Assembly: GCF_030867145.1 (NCBI RefSeq)
Contig: NC_134422.1
Coordinates: 7,257,531 to 7,321,530, forward strand
Source: Opisthocomus hoazin
Lineage: Eukaryota; Chordata; Aves; Opisthocomiformes; Opisthocomidae
Direction: 5' to 3'
Length of the DNA: 64,000 bases
Position numbers and translations under genes: made by a program. Below, in pieces: positions 24,098-36,200 of this stretch (the first letter of the stretch is position 1; each line of letters begins with the position of its first letter). The notes under the pieces were generated by a model. It made no database searches. It saw only the letters and a program-made list of their open reading frames with translations, and was not told the origin of the DNA.

Positions 24098-27000
24098 CTA
24101 GGCGAGGGGAGGAGAAGGGACACAGTGAAGGAGAGAAAGGCAGATTTTGTGATTTATCGTTCTTTTGAATTCATTTTCCACCACTAAAATTGGTTAAAAA
24201 AGCAATTAATTGGGAAGACAGTTTGGATAATACGGATGCAGTTATTAAGCCTAAGTGATGCAGTCACTGATACTTTCAAACACAGTTTTTAAACACTGTT
24301 TAGTATGTTTTCCAAATATATTATTTGTTTATGCAACACATTTAAATACTTGACTAAATCCTGATTATTAAATATGACAAGAAAATAATTCCTACGGCAG
24401 CATCATCTCTAACATTACACATTCAGTGTGTTTCCAGAGATTTTTAACAAATGAAATCTTCTTTTTATGAGCAATTACGTGCAACTGCAAACACGCTAGT
24501 AGCTATTACCGTCCATAACCACTTCTGCCATTTCCATTAAAATCCTGTTTGTTATTGGTGAAAACTTCTTCAGCCACTGAATGGAAAAAGCAATTATGTT
24601 ACTACTTTTGAAATACAAAAACTGAATATATTCATTAAAGTTACAGCAGTTCCATTTCCATCTCCTTTGCTGTCCATTTACTTCCAGGAATGCTTTCACT
24701 CAAAATGTTTCAATTAGAATCCCAGCTCCAATTAAAAAGAAAAGTCAAGAAAAAAAAAAAGCAAGCCCTTATACAACGGGACGCAGAAGATTGTGCTGCG
24801 GATAAAATTTCTGCCCTGACTTTCAATAGGCATGGATTTGAGAGGCAGTTAAAAAAACACTAAAAGAGTGGGTAATAAGGGTACACACATGCAACAAGAC
24901 AGATGCGAGCCGTAATTGCTAACTCACTGAAAAGGAAAGAGATAGCGTGTTGCGGTGGAGCTCCCCCATTTGTATCGCAGTGGTTCAGTTGCAATCGTGA
25001 GCAGAGGGGAGTCCGAGGGGGGAGAACAAACACCCCCGCGAAGCGGAGAGGCTGCGATACCCAGCCAGATCCTTCTCCCAGCTACTTATGCACGCACTTT
25101 TTAATTAACGGTACTGCAGCTGGGTTGAAGGTACATTTCTAATAACTGTCATCGTGACTGTCTACAGAGCAGGGGTTCCAAAAACATTTTAGCAAATAAA
25201 AATCAAAAGCAGACGCACCTGAAAAAGCTACTGATGGTTACTTTACCAAGCTCTCTTACCTTTAAAATGCTATTGCCTTGCTCTGACCTATTGAATCCAT
25301 TTTTGAACCCATTTAAACCAATTTTAAGACTTCTTCCTTTTCCAGTTCTAATCCCCCAGACCTGGGGAGTTTGTAAGAGAAGTGATGATAAAAGTTCTTA
25401 TCCACATGACTGTGCACTCAGCCATCACGGAATCAGCACATTAGGAGGTGGAAAAAATTCCTACCAGCTGAGAGGAAAGGCAGGGTAAGAAAATCCTGTG
25501 GTTCACCCTGAGTCTTCTTAATTCTGGATGCTGTGGGCTGGCAAGCAACGGAAAAGGCTTTTTGGGAGACCGTAGGAAGCCTGTGGCCACGGGGATTTCG
25601 GGATGCCCTGGGGCAGGAGGCTCACCCGGGCCAGGGAGCAACGCGGCCCCGCCAGGCACGAGCTCCCAACACGGCAGCGACAGGAAAGGAGATCCCCTAA
25701 GCTTGAAAGATCCATTTTCATTAGGAGGGACTTGAAAGCCTGAAGCATTCATCAAGCTATTTTAATTAAAGAAATAATTTCCTTTTGTACACTCTGTTTA
25801 ACATCTTTCTAGCAAAATGTAAGTGGGAAGATCATTGAACAGAAAACACGATTTTCCTTTTAAGAGGAATTAACAACCGTTCTGTATTTATTCACATTTT
25901 ATTTTCCTGCAGTTGGTTATCCAAATCATTTAAACTCCCTGCATTCACAGTGGTCAGCTGGTGCTTGACTCACTTCATCTATCACTTTCTTTTTGTACTG
26001 GGAACAAATCATCGGACAAAGAAATTTCATTGAAATCTTTCTTTGCACAATCACTGCAGCGAGTTTCTTAAAGCTCTGATTTTTTTCTCTCACTCCATAA
26101 ACATTCTCTAGGTGCCTGGTTACCACTCAAGTAGCACAAAAAATCCCAGTCTTTACTTCTTAAATACCTTATCTTTTGCTGCCTATGGAGAACAGAATCT
26201 CACTGCCTCTCAAATTATTTTTGTTCCAATACAAACTCTGGAAGCGTCACAGCAATCCTAGTTGTTTCTTAAATTTCCCAGTGGATTTTTTCTTTACTTG
26301 TCCCATGAATTGGCCACATCTCTGTTTCCTCTGCTTTGCGGTGTTAAATGGTACAAAAATTTAGACAGAAAGTGTGCTGAAAACTGAAAATAAGTATTTC
26401 TTCATATCCTCAAATTTGTCATTAGTTTTGAAAGGAGGAAAAAAGAGGCTAGTCTTGTTCATGCTGGTCACTTAAAAACCTGTTTTGCATCAGCGGCTAA
26501 AATTTCATCTCAGAAACACAGGATCATATTTCCAAAGCAAAAGAATAAGATATTTTACCCTCCAAAAATCTTGCCGTTCCTTGCATTATATCCCCACGAA
26601 GTGATGCATCACAGCTGAAACCAAGATGATTAAAATTCCTGCTAGAGTTCACCCCAGTCAAAATTACTGACACGTCGTTATCTGCTTGATGAGCGTGAGC
26701 AGAGCATATAAAGCACAGCCCCACCAAGCAAAAGCAAAGACCAGAGCGGCAATGAAGTTCCTTAAATACAGCTCTGGAGGTCACGTCAGGTCAAGTCACG
26801 AGCAAAGGGCACTGGTGATAAACGGGGCTTTTCCTCCACTTCCCACTGCCAGTCCCACCAGTGGGCACTGGGGCATCCACCACTCTGGGAGAGGTTTTGG
26901 TGGCCCCTCTTCCAGCAATGCCTCCCAGCACTGTCGAACTGGAGCTTAACGAATTTGAGGAGCAAGCGAGAAAAAGTCACAGAAGTTTCTTCTTCTGGAG

Positions 27001-30000
27001 GCAAAACCAAAAATGTTTTCCCAAATCGGTGATGCATCAGTGAAATATGTAACCTCCAAATTTTTCAGTCGGGCATGCCCTTGCCCCCCTCATTCCTGTC
27101 CCACGGGTCAGTCTGGTGTTGGGGTGCACGTCTCTGTAACCCACTACGGTCTCTTCCAGGCTCTGAGGGCTGAGCAAGGCACAGCAGAGTGTTCAGCCCC
27201 GGGTAACTCCGGTAAGTCCCATCATTTATCTGATAATGTCAGCTTTAGAAGTGACAAAGCTTGGGTTTAGGTGTTCTTATACTATTTAGCACTCCTCTTA
27301 GACAGCTTGGGAGGAATCCTACAGGATTGGAAAACGTTTAGGTAGAAAAATTCAGCATCTTTGAGTATTCATTTGCCTTAACAAAGAAAATACAAATTGC
27401 TGGGGATTATCCGTACCACACATCTTCCCAGTATCTTTGATTCAGGCTGCAGGAGCATCATCCATTAACGCCGTGCTATACATCTTTCCATAGCAGCACA
27501 CCAACTGATACGGGGAGCCCTAATATATAACCCGGTGTCAGCCTAAAGCCCTAGCCAGCATCCCGAACAGATGCTGCCCAGAACTACAGCTGCAACGGGC
27601 AAATATCAGTTACACATCTCCGTAGGCTCTGCGCAGGCAGGAAGGAGAGATCTGCTTTACTCATCATCATTTATAAAAATCAATATATTCGCCTTTGGCT
27701 GCTGTGTACCAGAACCATATTAGCTGTCAGTGCCACATACACAGCAGCACCACTTCACGTTTAAATGCATTGTTCCATAAAATAAAACCCGAGCAAGAGA
27801 AAGGTACCATCCATTAAAATATATCAGAGCAAACTGCTGCTGGAATAGAAATGTTAGCAACAATGCCTGAGTTAAGAAACACATGAAAACGTAAATCCAG
27901 CAACACTAAATTCTGATCTGAATGATATTTAAATTATGTTTCTCTTTGAAGTCGTTTAGGGTACTTCAGCAGGCCCTTCACACACTCTCCAAGAACAGCC
28001 AGAAAAGCAGAATATTATGGTGAGTGGAGGCAGTAACGATGCCTGCAACTGATTTGCTGTGAATTATTTCTGAGAACCATGCATCTACATTGTAGCTTTA
28101 TCAAATAGTGGGCAACTACTTATTTGGCAAAGGGAACCCGAATCAGTGGTTACTACAGCCAATTCCCACAGCTCGTTTACCGTCATGCTTTGGTTTTCCC
28201 TGTTGAATTTGAGGCTTCACCCTACTCTCACAAATGCCTCTGAGAAACTCATGATGATTTCAAAGGTACTGCAGCCTATGAACCTTTGGAAAGGAATCCC
28301 TCACTGTACTCATCTGCAAAGTACCACCTGTAGAGGAGTCCATAATTAACATCTTCTCTGTTAATACCATCATCAAGTAGTACTTATAACCAACTGGAAC
28401 TCCGTGAAGAAGCTGAAATGACAGTGTTCCTGCTATTAGAACCACACAAAGGCCACAGTCACAGGATTCGTGCCAAGGTCCCTCCACCATGGATGTCTGC
28501 CATGAGTGTAGCTCCACATTTGGTTGCTGCAGCAAAACTCAGCTCAGGACTGGGGCTGCAGGAAATAAACCATGCGCTCGGAGCAACTTGAATGCAAATG
28601 CTTCATTGACATGCCTGCTCTGGGACGAGATTCAGAAGACCCTTGGGTCCCTACTAAGCTATTCAAGTGACAGAGAAGGACTGGGCAAAACTTGGCTTCC
28701 TTATGACACCGTTTTTAAGATTTTCCCGGTTGCTTAGCTGCCGCAGGTTCATAAAACAGTATCTCCAGCGTTTAAATTGTACATGTCCATGTCCTGAACT
28801 GTACGAGCTAGCTCTCTAGCTAGCTGTAAAACGGAGTTATCATCTTTGAGGACCAGGAGGTGGCCCATAGACTGAGCTGAGCTTGGGCTTGACTGTGGTT
28901 CTAGTAGCCTTCATGTAGTTTGGCACCTACAGCACTTACAGAAGAGCCGAGGTCTGCTCCGACAGGGCACGGATGTTTCCAGTCTTCCTCTGCAGAAGCC
29001 CAGCTCTGATTTAGGACATGAAGTAACTGGTTGCTCCTTACATGCACTGGGAACCACCAGCTTTTAAACCACTCTTTAGGATTTACCTAAGTATTTCAGG
29101 ATCAGGAGCGGAATACGAGACATATCTTTACTCACAGACGTCCCTTTGCAGACTATGCAATGTAAGAGCTCAGGACATAAAAACCTTCAGGCATTATACA
29201 GGATGAGCTGCTCTCTTAGCAATCTAAAAGCCATAAAGAAGTTACAACTTGTTTTTGCACACGTAGCTCTGTTTATTTTAGTAAGTGATTGAACACTCAA
29301 AAAAATAATTTCAGTCCATTCAGCTATATGTGCATTAACATTCCAAAATGGATTTTGAAGAAAAAAAAAAATTTGGAATTAATAGTATTCCTAGTGTGTT
29401 GTTGTTAAAACACTGTCTATGAATTATTCATTTCTGTTAAGAAAGCACTACTTTACAAAAGGTCTAAAAGCTCAGCAAAGAAAGAACATCACTAACCCAA
29501 ATATTAAGCTTTTTCTGTAACATGCTTTGATCTCAGAAATCTATCTGAAGGAGTCACTTTATGGAAGTTAAGAGCTTTTTTCTTTTTGACCTTAAGTGAA
29601 TTTGATTCAAATATACATTACGGCTCTCGAACCTGAAAGACCATTAGCTGTACATCTAATGCACATCAGAAGCCTGGGAAATAATGTCACAAGCTTATTT
29701 TGAATAAAAGCTTCAACGCATTTCCTCATGTCAATACTCAAAGGGTTTTTCAAAACATGTAAAGTCAAAAAAAAGGTCCTCATCCTTTCAGTTTTTGTAT
29801 GCTAGTGAACCTTACTGGCTATAAAAAACCTCGCTGCAGTTACTGGAGTCATACAAGTATTAAGGGACCTGTGGATACAGGATGGAGAGAGAGAGGCATA
29901 TACTAAATGATGAAATTTAGTTTTCAGTGTTTTTTCTTCAGTGGCATGTAACTATGTTACTAAAAGTAACTTCACCAGAGGATTTGTATTTAGTTATTCA

Positions 30001-30385
30001 TCCATTTTTTAAGAATCCTGTAACTCTCCTCAGCTCTTTGCTAGCTCTACTTACTTCTCCTGACTCTGGGGTTAGTGCTTCCTCTGACTGAATTCTGAGA
30101 GTCTGAGTTAATTAATCAAATAACCCTCCAGCCATCTGTCCGTTTGGTTTCCTAAACTGCATTTTTAACTTTCAAGTACTTTGAAAACAGCCCGCTCTGT
30201 TCAAAAAACCCAACACCCCATGACCTTGAGAGTGCCCAGACACCAGCCACGAAGGGTTTGGTGTGGCTGGGGGCCATCCCCGTGCTCAGTCCTGTTGCTT
30301 GGGGGCTGTGTGACCCCCCTGGGCTGGGGGTCCCGTCTGCGCTGCAGGCTGAAGCGTGGGGGGAGAGGGGACAGGGGGGACTCAC
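24098..30385 (-). other. intron between THSD7B exons 5 and 6
   Basis: This 6.3-kb intron has no LINE tail that I can recognise and no gene. A GC-richer patch lies at about 25540-25690, and 27780-29800 is mostly AT-rich. Confidence 0.65.
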
Positions 30386-30503
30386 CGCCAGCACCACATG
30401 TCTGGGAGCACTGCGACCAGGCTGACCACGCTGAGAGCCGGCAGTCCACCGCGCACCCCACCATGCACCGGCTGCTCGTCTGCAAGGGCTTCTCCAGGTG
30501 GAG
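30386..30503 (-). CDS. THSD7B: THSD7B window exon 5 of 13 (TSP1 repeat start)
   Basis: This 118-base exon starts in phase 0 after a CTCCCGCAG acceptor, has 39 codons and ends with one base before a GTGAGT donor. It encodes L-H-L-E-K-P-L-Q, then [28 protein letters not shown]. Two tandem TSP1 modifications can be read directly: W-x-x-W-x-x-C for C-mannosylation and C-S-Q-T-C-G-x-G for O-fucosylation. The joint with exon 4 restores the family pattern C-x-x-L-x-L-E-K. It is GC-rich like exons 4 and 6. Confidence 0.92.
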
Positions 30504-31520
30504 CTGCGGGAGGAGAAGGAAACACAGGTGTCAGGCTCCCCAAGGCCCCCGGCCACCCCGCCGCCGCTGGGCACTGGGTCAGGACACCGAAAATTGGCAG
30601 CGACGCCGGCGGGATGCCAACGTTGCTGCTTACAGGGAGTTTTCCTGAGGGTGCAATTGGTGAAATCAGTTTCAGTGTTGAAGCATTTCACGTCTACGAG
30701 TCCATCAGTGCTTGGGTACTACTCTAAAAGGACAATCCCAAACTTCCAGCATGGCACAATCTCCCTGGCACAATCTCAAGGACCTGTTGGAGCAGGTCCA
30801 GAGGAGGCCACAAAAATGATCAGAGGGATGGAAGACCTCTCCTATGACAAAAGGCAGAGAGAGTTGGGGCTGTTCAGCCTGGAGAAGAGAAGGTTCTGGG
30901 GAGACCTTAGAGCAGCCTTCCAGTACCTGAAGGGGCCTACAGGAAGGATGGAGAGGGACTTTTCACAAGGGCTTGTAGGGATAGGACAAGCGGGAATGGC
31001 TGTAAACTAAAAGAGGGCAGATTTAGATTAGACATAAGGAAGTAATTCTTTACTCTGAGGGTGGTGAGGCCCTGGCCCAGGTTGTCCAGAGAAGCTGTGG
31101 CTGCCCCCTCCCTGGTAGGGTTCAAGGCCAGGTTGGACGGGGCTTGGAGAAACCTGGTCTGGGGGAAGGTGTCCCTGTCCATGGCAGGGGGGTTGGAACT
31201 GGGTGACCTTTAAGGTCCCTTCCAACCCAAACCATTCTGTGGTGGCCAGCTTTGTTGGAGCCATGGTGCAGGGCTATAGCTGTGCCCCATGCGTGCTCCT
31301 CCAACTCCAAAACCTCCCGTTTGAGTCAAAGAGTGATACCACTCACTAACAGCTTTGGGATGTCTTTATTTGCCCAAACCCCCAACTTCTGCTCTCCCAG
31401 CACAAACACAACTCCTCCACCACCTATGGACAGTGTCTCGGTGTGGATCAGAAGGCACCGGCTTTCTATAAACAACACAGACATGCGGTTGCTGCCGTGC
31501 CGCACGCGCGCCGTCCTCAC
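30504..31520 (-). other. intron between THSD7B exons 4 and 5, nearly half CR1
   Basis: About 467 of the 1,017 bases are a CR1 fragment inserted antisense to the gene (30775-31241). The remaining sequence next to both exons is unremarkable. Confidence 0.75.
30775..31241 (+). mobile_element. CR1 LINE 3' fragment between THSD7B exons 4 and 5
   Basis: This is about 467 bases of CR1 with degraded coding ([24 protein letters not shown]) and the GGTGACCTTTAAGGTCCC tail. The 3' octamer is cut short at CATTCTGTG. Together with 3894-4182 it defines the second CR1 lineage in the window. It lies antisense to THSD7B, 271 bases from exon 5 and 279 from exon 4. Confidence 0.9.
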
Positions 31521-31636
31521 CCGCTGGCAGAGCCGCGTGCTGACCGTGGCCCCATCACTGCGCTGGCAGCTCAGCAGACGCCGCCGCTCCCCGCGCCCGC
31601 ACACCGCGTTGGCACTCAGCTGGCACCCACTCCAGC
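31521..31636 (-). CDS. THSD7B: THSD7B window exon 4 of 13 (TSP1 repeat segment)
   Basis: This 116-base exon takes two bases to finish the Gly codon from exon 3, then 38 codons, and ends in phase 0 at a GTGAGG donor; the acceptor is GTGTCCGCAG. It encodes W-S-G-C-Q-L-S-A-N-A-V-C-G-R-G-E-R-R-R-L-L-S-C and ends S-T-R-L-C-Q-R. The W-S-x-C-Q-L-S and C-G-x-G strings are the family landmarks. The exon is far richer in G+C and CpG than the surrounding intron, and the E-R-R-R stretch is more arginine-rich than in the mammalian homologues I know. Confidence 0.9.
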
Positions 31637-33059
31637 CTGCGGACACAAAGCAAAGGGTGCTGTGCCGCAGGCCATGGCCGTCGTTCCACCTTCCCACCTT
31701 CTGTTACTCAATGCGTGGGTCACCTTCCCCGAGCGCAGCGCTTCCACATGTCGGAGCATCCCAGACCCAGGAACAACCCCCACAAAAGAACGTTGCTCTC
31801 AAAACCGAGCAAGTCTCGGAGGAGAAACTCCTTACTTTGCACTCCGATAGCCGCTTAACAAAACCAGTACATCAGGGAGCACAGAAAACCGTCACACGCT
31901 GATAATGTGCACCAGTTCAACCCAGCTGGAGCCTCTACAAGACACTATTGTCCGAAGCAAACTTTCGCTTTGATAAAGCAGCTGGGGAAGTTTCTGAAGG
32001 GTACCTCTGGTTTAACCTATTTCTTGACTCCACGGCAAAGCTTTCCATTATTTAAAAACTAAGCTTTAATACTGATGAAATAAAAACAGTATGTCTAGCA
32101 GAAGAAAATTTATATCCTATTCCTTGTTTGAAATTACGATGGTCAGAATACATCTAAACTAAAATAAGCCTTAAAACACTATTTAAAAAGAACAGAAAAG
32201 CATAACACAGACAACAAAGATTTCCATACACCACCACCACCAACTAGGAAGCACAGGAGAAGAAAATCCATGGCTTTGTGTCTTCCACCTCTGATAAACA
32301 TGAACACATCAATGTTCTGCATTTCTGAAATGTGGTGATACAAAAGGCATCGTCCTGCTGCCTGTGTGTTTCAAGGCCTTTTACTGCAAGCAGGCTGAGT
32401 TTATGTTCAGACAGAACATCTTCTCCTGCTTTGTTCTCCCTTTCCACCAGCCCCCAAAACTCCTCTTAGATCTCCTCTCCTCTCTCTGCTTTCTCATTTA
32501 TCCAAGCTGGTCAAAACAAAAGGATTTTTTCCTTTTTCTTTTTTTGTTAGTTTGTTTGCAACAGATCTAATTGCTTCTGAGGTCCTAAATAATGCATTTT
32601 GCTCTGCATAGCCTGTGCCCACCCATATTGCCTTCAAATTAGGCCACTGTTGGTATTATTGGCTTCACCAGACTCACACAGATGATACTCTTTTAACTGG
32701 AATTTCGTCGTTAATTCTGTTGATAACCCAACAAAAAGGAGATATTTAACCTGTTTTATTTCCAGTGTACCTGCAATGACAACTTAAATTAAAAGTTGTG
32801 CATTTCCCTACTCACCTGTCGACAAAAAAAATGTAGGCATGTAATTAATGTTAGTGAAACCAGTGATGTCCACATATAACTCTTCTAATGTCAAGGCTTT
32901 AACCAACACCACAAGCAAACAAATAAAATATAACTGGAGAAAGCCTTTAAGGAGCTGAACCTTTCATGCAAAGACATTTGGAAAAGCAGAACATCAATTT
33001 AATATATGCTGTAGCTGGTGTCACTTCCTGCTAAGAGTATATTGGAAAGTTATACCGAC
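31637..33059 (-). other. intron between THSD7B exons 3 and 4
   Basis: This 1.4-kb intron is AT-rich with a small CAC-repeat patch at 32231-32242. Its donor, GTCGGT, is atypical. No gene or transposon was recognised. Confidence 0.7.
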
Positions 33060-33201
33060 CTGTTAGATTGTACTGATACTGGAAGCAATTTTGGTTAAGA
33101 ATACACGGCTTCTTCTGTGAAATTTCAGGGCAGGGCTTTGTATTGACAGAAGACCTCAGCACTTGTCGAGTTCGGGTTTGCATCACATTCGGATCACACA
33201 C
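33060..33201 (-). CDS. THSD7B: THSD7B window exon 3 of 13 (TSP1 repeat segment)
   Basis: This 142-base exon begins in phase 0 after a TTGTATATAG acceptor and ends with one base of a Gly codon before the unusual donor GTCGGT. Its 47 codons run from V-C-D-P through an arginine-rich strand (Q-T-R-T-R-Q-V-L-R), K-P-C-P-E, K-K-P-C-I-L-N-Q-N-C-F-Q-Y to Y-N-L-T, which contains an N-glycosylation sequon. The alignment with the family is continuous with exons 2 and 4. The donor has C at intron position +3, which is uncommon; failing to splice here would add nine residues and a stop. Confidence 0.9.
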
Positions 33202-36200
33202 CTATATACAAAAGTGAGGGACAGTACGAGAGACCCCAGAAAATAAATCATCTGGGCACCGACCGCCCGTGGCTGTCACATGCACGTCCACAGCCACACC
33301 GAGCTACGACACGATCACACCTCTGTTCTAAAGACGCTTAAAAGCACATGAAGGAAAAGAAATGTGGTTCAAAGGTAAGAAACCAATATTACTGAAAGTC
33401 ATCTTTCGTCCACCCTGATCTGGCTATTTTAGGCACCCCTGTACTATATATTTCCATAACTTCTTGTAAGGATCCTTGGGGACAACGGGATAAAGACCGT
33501 GCCATTTTGCTGTGCTCTGCACTCCGCCTCTTCCCAGGACCTGCAGTAGAATGTCATAGTACTGAATAATGGGACTGGATTTCTGGCACAATTAAGGCAT
33601 TTTTAAGCAGTAACTGATGTCACAGCAAAGCTTTCACTACTAGGAAGGACATCTGTAATTGCATATCAGTTATGATGCTGACAAGAAGAAGGGGTGATGT
33701 TTCAGAGTACGTGATACAAATACTGATATCTGATGGCCTGTAAACCAGTATTTGCTTATTTATATTTTCATGTGAATATGAACCAAGTGAGGCCGGTTTT
33801 CATCTGTGCTTGTACATCACAAGCATGAAAATTGTTTGGTTTTAGCAGTCCCCCATCCTCACTCTCTTAGCACTGTGGCATGGGGCTATTTTGCTTTCCA
33901 TTTCAGCTGCAGATAGAGCAATAGAGACTAAATGCTTTCTGCCTTCCAGGAAACATCCCCTCTGTGCAGAGGAAAGCATCTGCTCATCCCCACAAATCCC
34001 CTCCTGCAGCCTTCTGCTTACCCCTCCTCAGCAGAGAGAGCTTCTCTTTGGATGTCGCCCGGCGCTGCGAAGTATTTCTTAAGTTTTTCCTTGTTTACTT
34101 AATTTGGGGCTATAGCATAAGCACTGGCTGCGCCACGGGGAAGGCGGTGCCGCTGCCGGTGTCCCCACGCCAGCTGTCCCATCTAGAGGGGAACTATTTC
34201 AGGAGGAAGGAGACGCGGTACCAACGATCAAATGCCTGTGACACCAGGCAAGGCCAAGATGAAGAGCACTAAGGATTGCTGCTTTGTCTCATTAAATGAA
34301 TCGACAAAAAAAAAGGCTAAATAAGTTTATTCTGAAGCCAGGGTGATTATGGGAGTACGTAATCGTCATTTTGGCTGCAAGGCTGGGACAGAAAAGCAGC
34401 CCCAAGTGAACCGCTGAGATTCAGCAGAGTTTTCCCTCAATCCAGTACAGTGGGAATGGGTGCGTGGAACTGGTCATGGCAAACCTCATGGAAATAAATC
34501 CCTATTAAAGGTAATCACAGCCATTTACCGAACAAGATGACCTATTTAATTCCTAACAGTCTCTCATTAGGACTAAAGATTGCCCAGGAACAGCAAAAAA
34601 AACAAAAAAAACAATGCACGTAGAAACATAATTTCATAAATGTTTGGGAATTTAAAACATGTTTTTTCTAACAGAGTAATTACAAAAAATAACTAATAGT
34701 TTAAAGCCACAGGCTTATTATCATGCAACTAATTGCCTGCAAACACTGAACCCTGCACTGCTGAAAGTATGGATAATTCCTGTATTGTGAATATTAAAGA
34801 GAAATGTAATGGCACTGCAGCAGAAACGTAGACCTCAGACTGCTGTAAACTGGATTACTCGCACAGATGACAGCACAACTAAACAGAATAAGTATCAGGA
34901 CAAATACGAAAAAAATCTGGTCTGGTCTCAAAATACATTGTCAGGGCCTATTGTCCTTCTGCTTACACTATGTGAAGGAAATTCTACTATGCTTTTATTG
35001 CTGACACACACCTCGTCAACTCATTTTAAATTGTAATCTTATTTGAATATCCATGGTTGTCTAAAATACCCAATTGTTTTTAATTATCTGAAAATTAAAC
35101 CTATGCTAAGTGTTTACCAATAGTTTACTGCCTTTTTCACAACCAGATTTTTCATCCACACAACTAATACTAATAACTTCAATGATTTTCCAATAAAACA
35201 AAACAAATAAAAAAATCAGAGAATGTACCTCAGTAGCTACTCCTAATTAACGCTTTTCTGCATTATGTTACCAAAGGGGAAAAAAAAAAATCAATGAATG
35301 CTGTGAAAGAATTTCAGTCTGTGCCATCTCACAAGCACCTGCTTTTACTCCCTTCAAAATAAGAACCCGCAGACTTAAAACATGCGTCATTTGTAGATAA
35401 GTAACTTCTTTTAATAAAATAGTACTTTTTCCCCTGTCTAGCACGCACCCCGCTGTGCTCGGCTACGGGGCCCGGACGCAGCTCAGCGCCGCACACGCTG
35501 TCCCACAGCCACCCAGCTTTCCTTGGCGAGCAGGACCGGTCTCTGTCCCTGATGTCCTCCTGGCGGGTAGCAGACCAGTTTCACAGGCGTGACCCCAACA
35601 AGTCAAAGCCTGTCTGGTGTTTGCCAGGCTCCAAAGGAACGACCAGGTTTACCGCAGCTCTGAGGCTCCGGCATTCTCACTGCGCCGATGAGGCACGCCG
35701 TTCAGCAGCCAGAGCTGATGCGATAAGCTTGCCACTTTTACCAGTTTTGAAAAATAAAGAATCTCTGTAGGAAAAGTCTTCATTTAATCAAGCCGAGTAC
35801 ACAGGAAACATGCAAAAATTCAAAGTCGGCAAACTGTAACTAATATCCTGTAATATTATTTGTTGAATTTCTCTTTACGTCAATTGAGAAGTCAATTTAG
35901 TTTTGTAATTGATTTTCTGGCCTTACTCTTTCAAGTTAACTACGTAAAAAATTGAGCCAAATATATATGGAACTGAATAAGCAGCAGGAGGGACTGACTT
36001 TCAAAGAAAAAGATGAAAGCTGGAATTTTCAAAGGAGCAAGAGAGAGCTGAGTACCCAGCTACCCGGGAATCTCACCAGGCTTGGGTGCACAGCTCCTGC
36101 AGGACCCCTCCAAAATCCCAGGCTGGAAACATTAAATATTTACGACGTGGCAAGGGCTGAGGAATGGCGTGGCAGACTAAGTCATTAGGGGATGTGAGCG

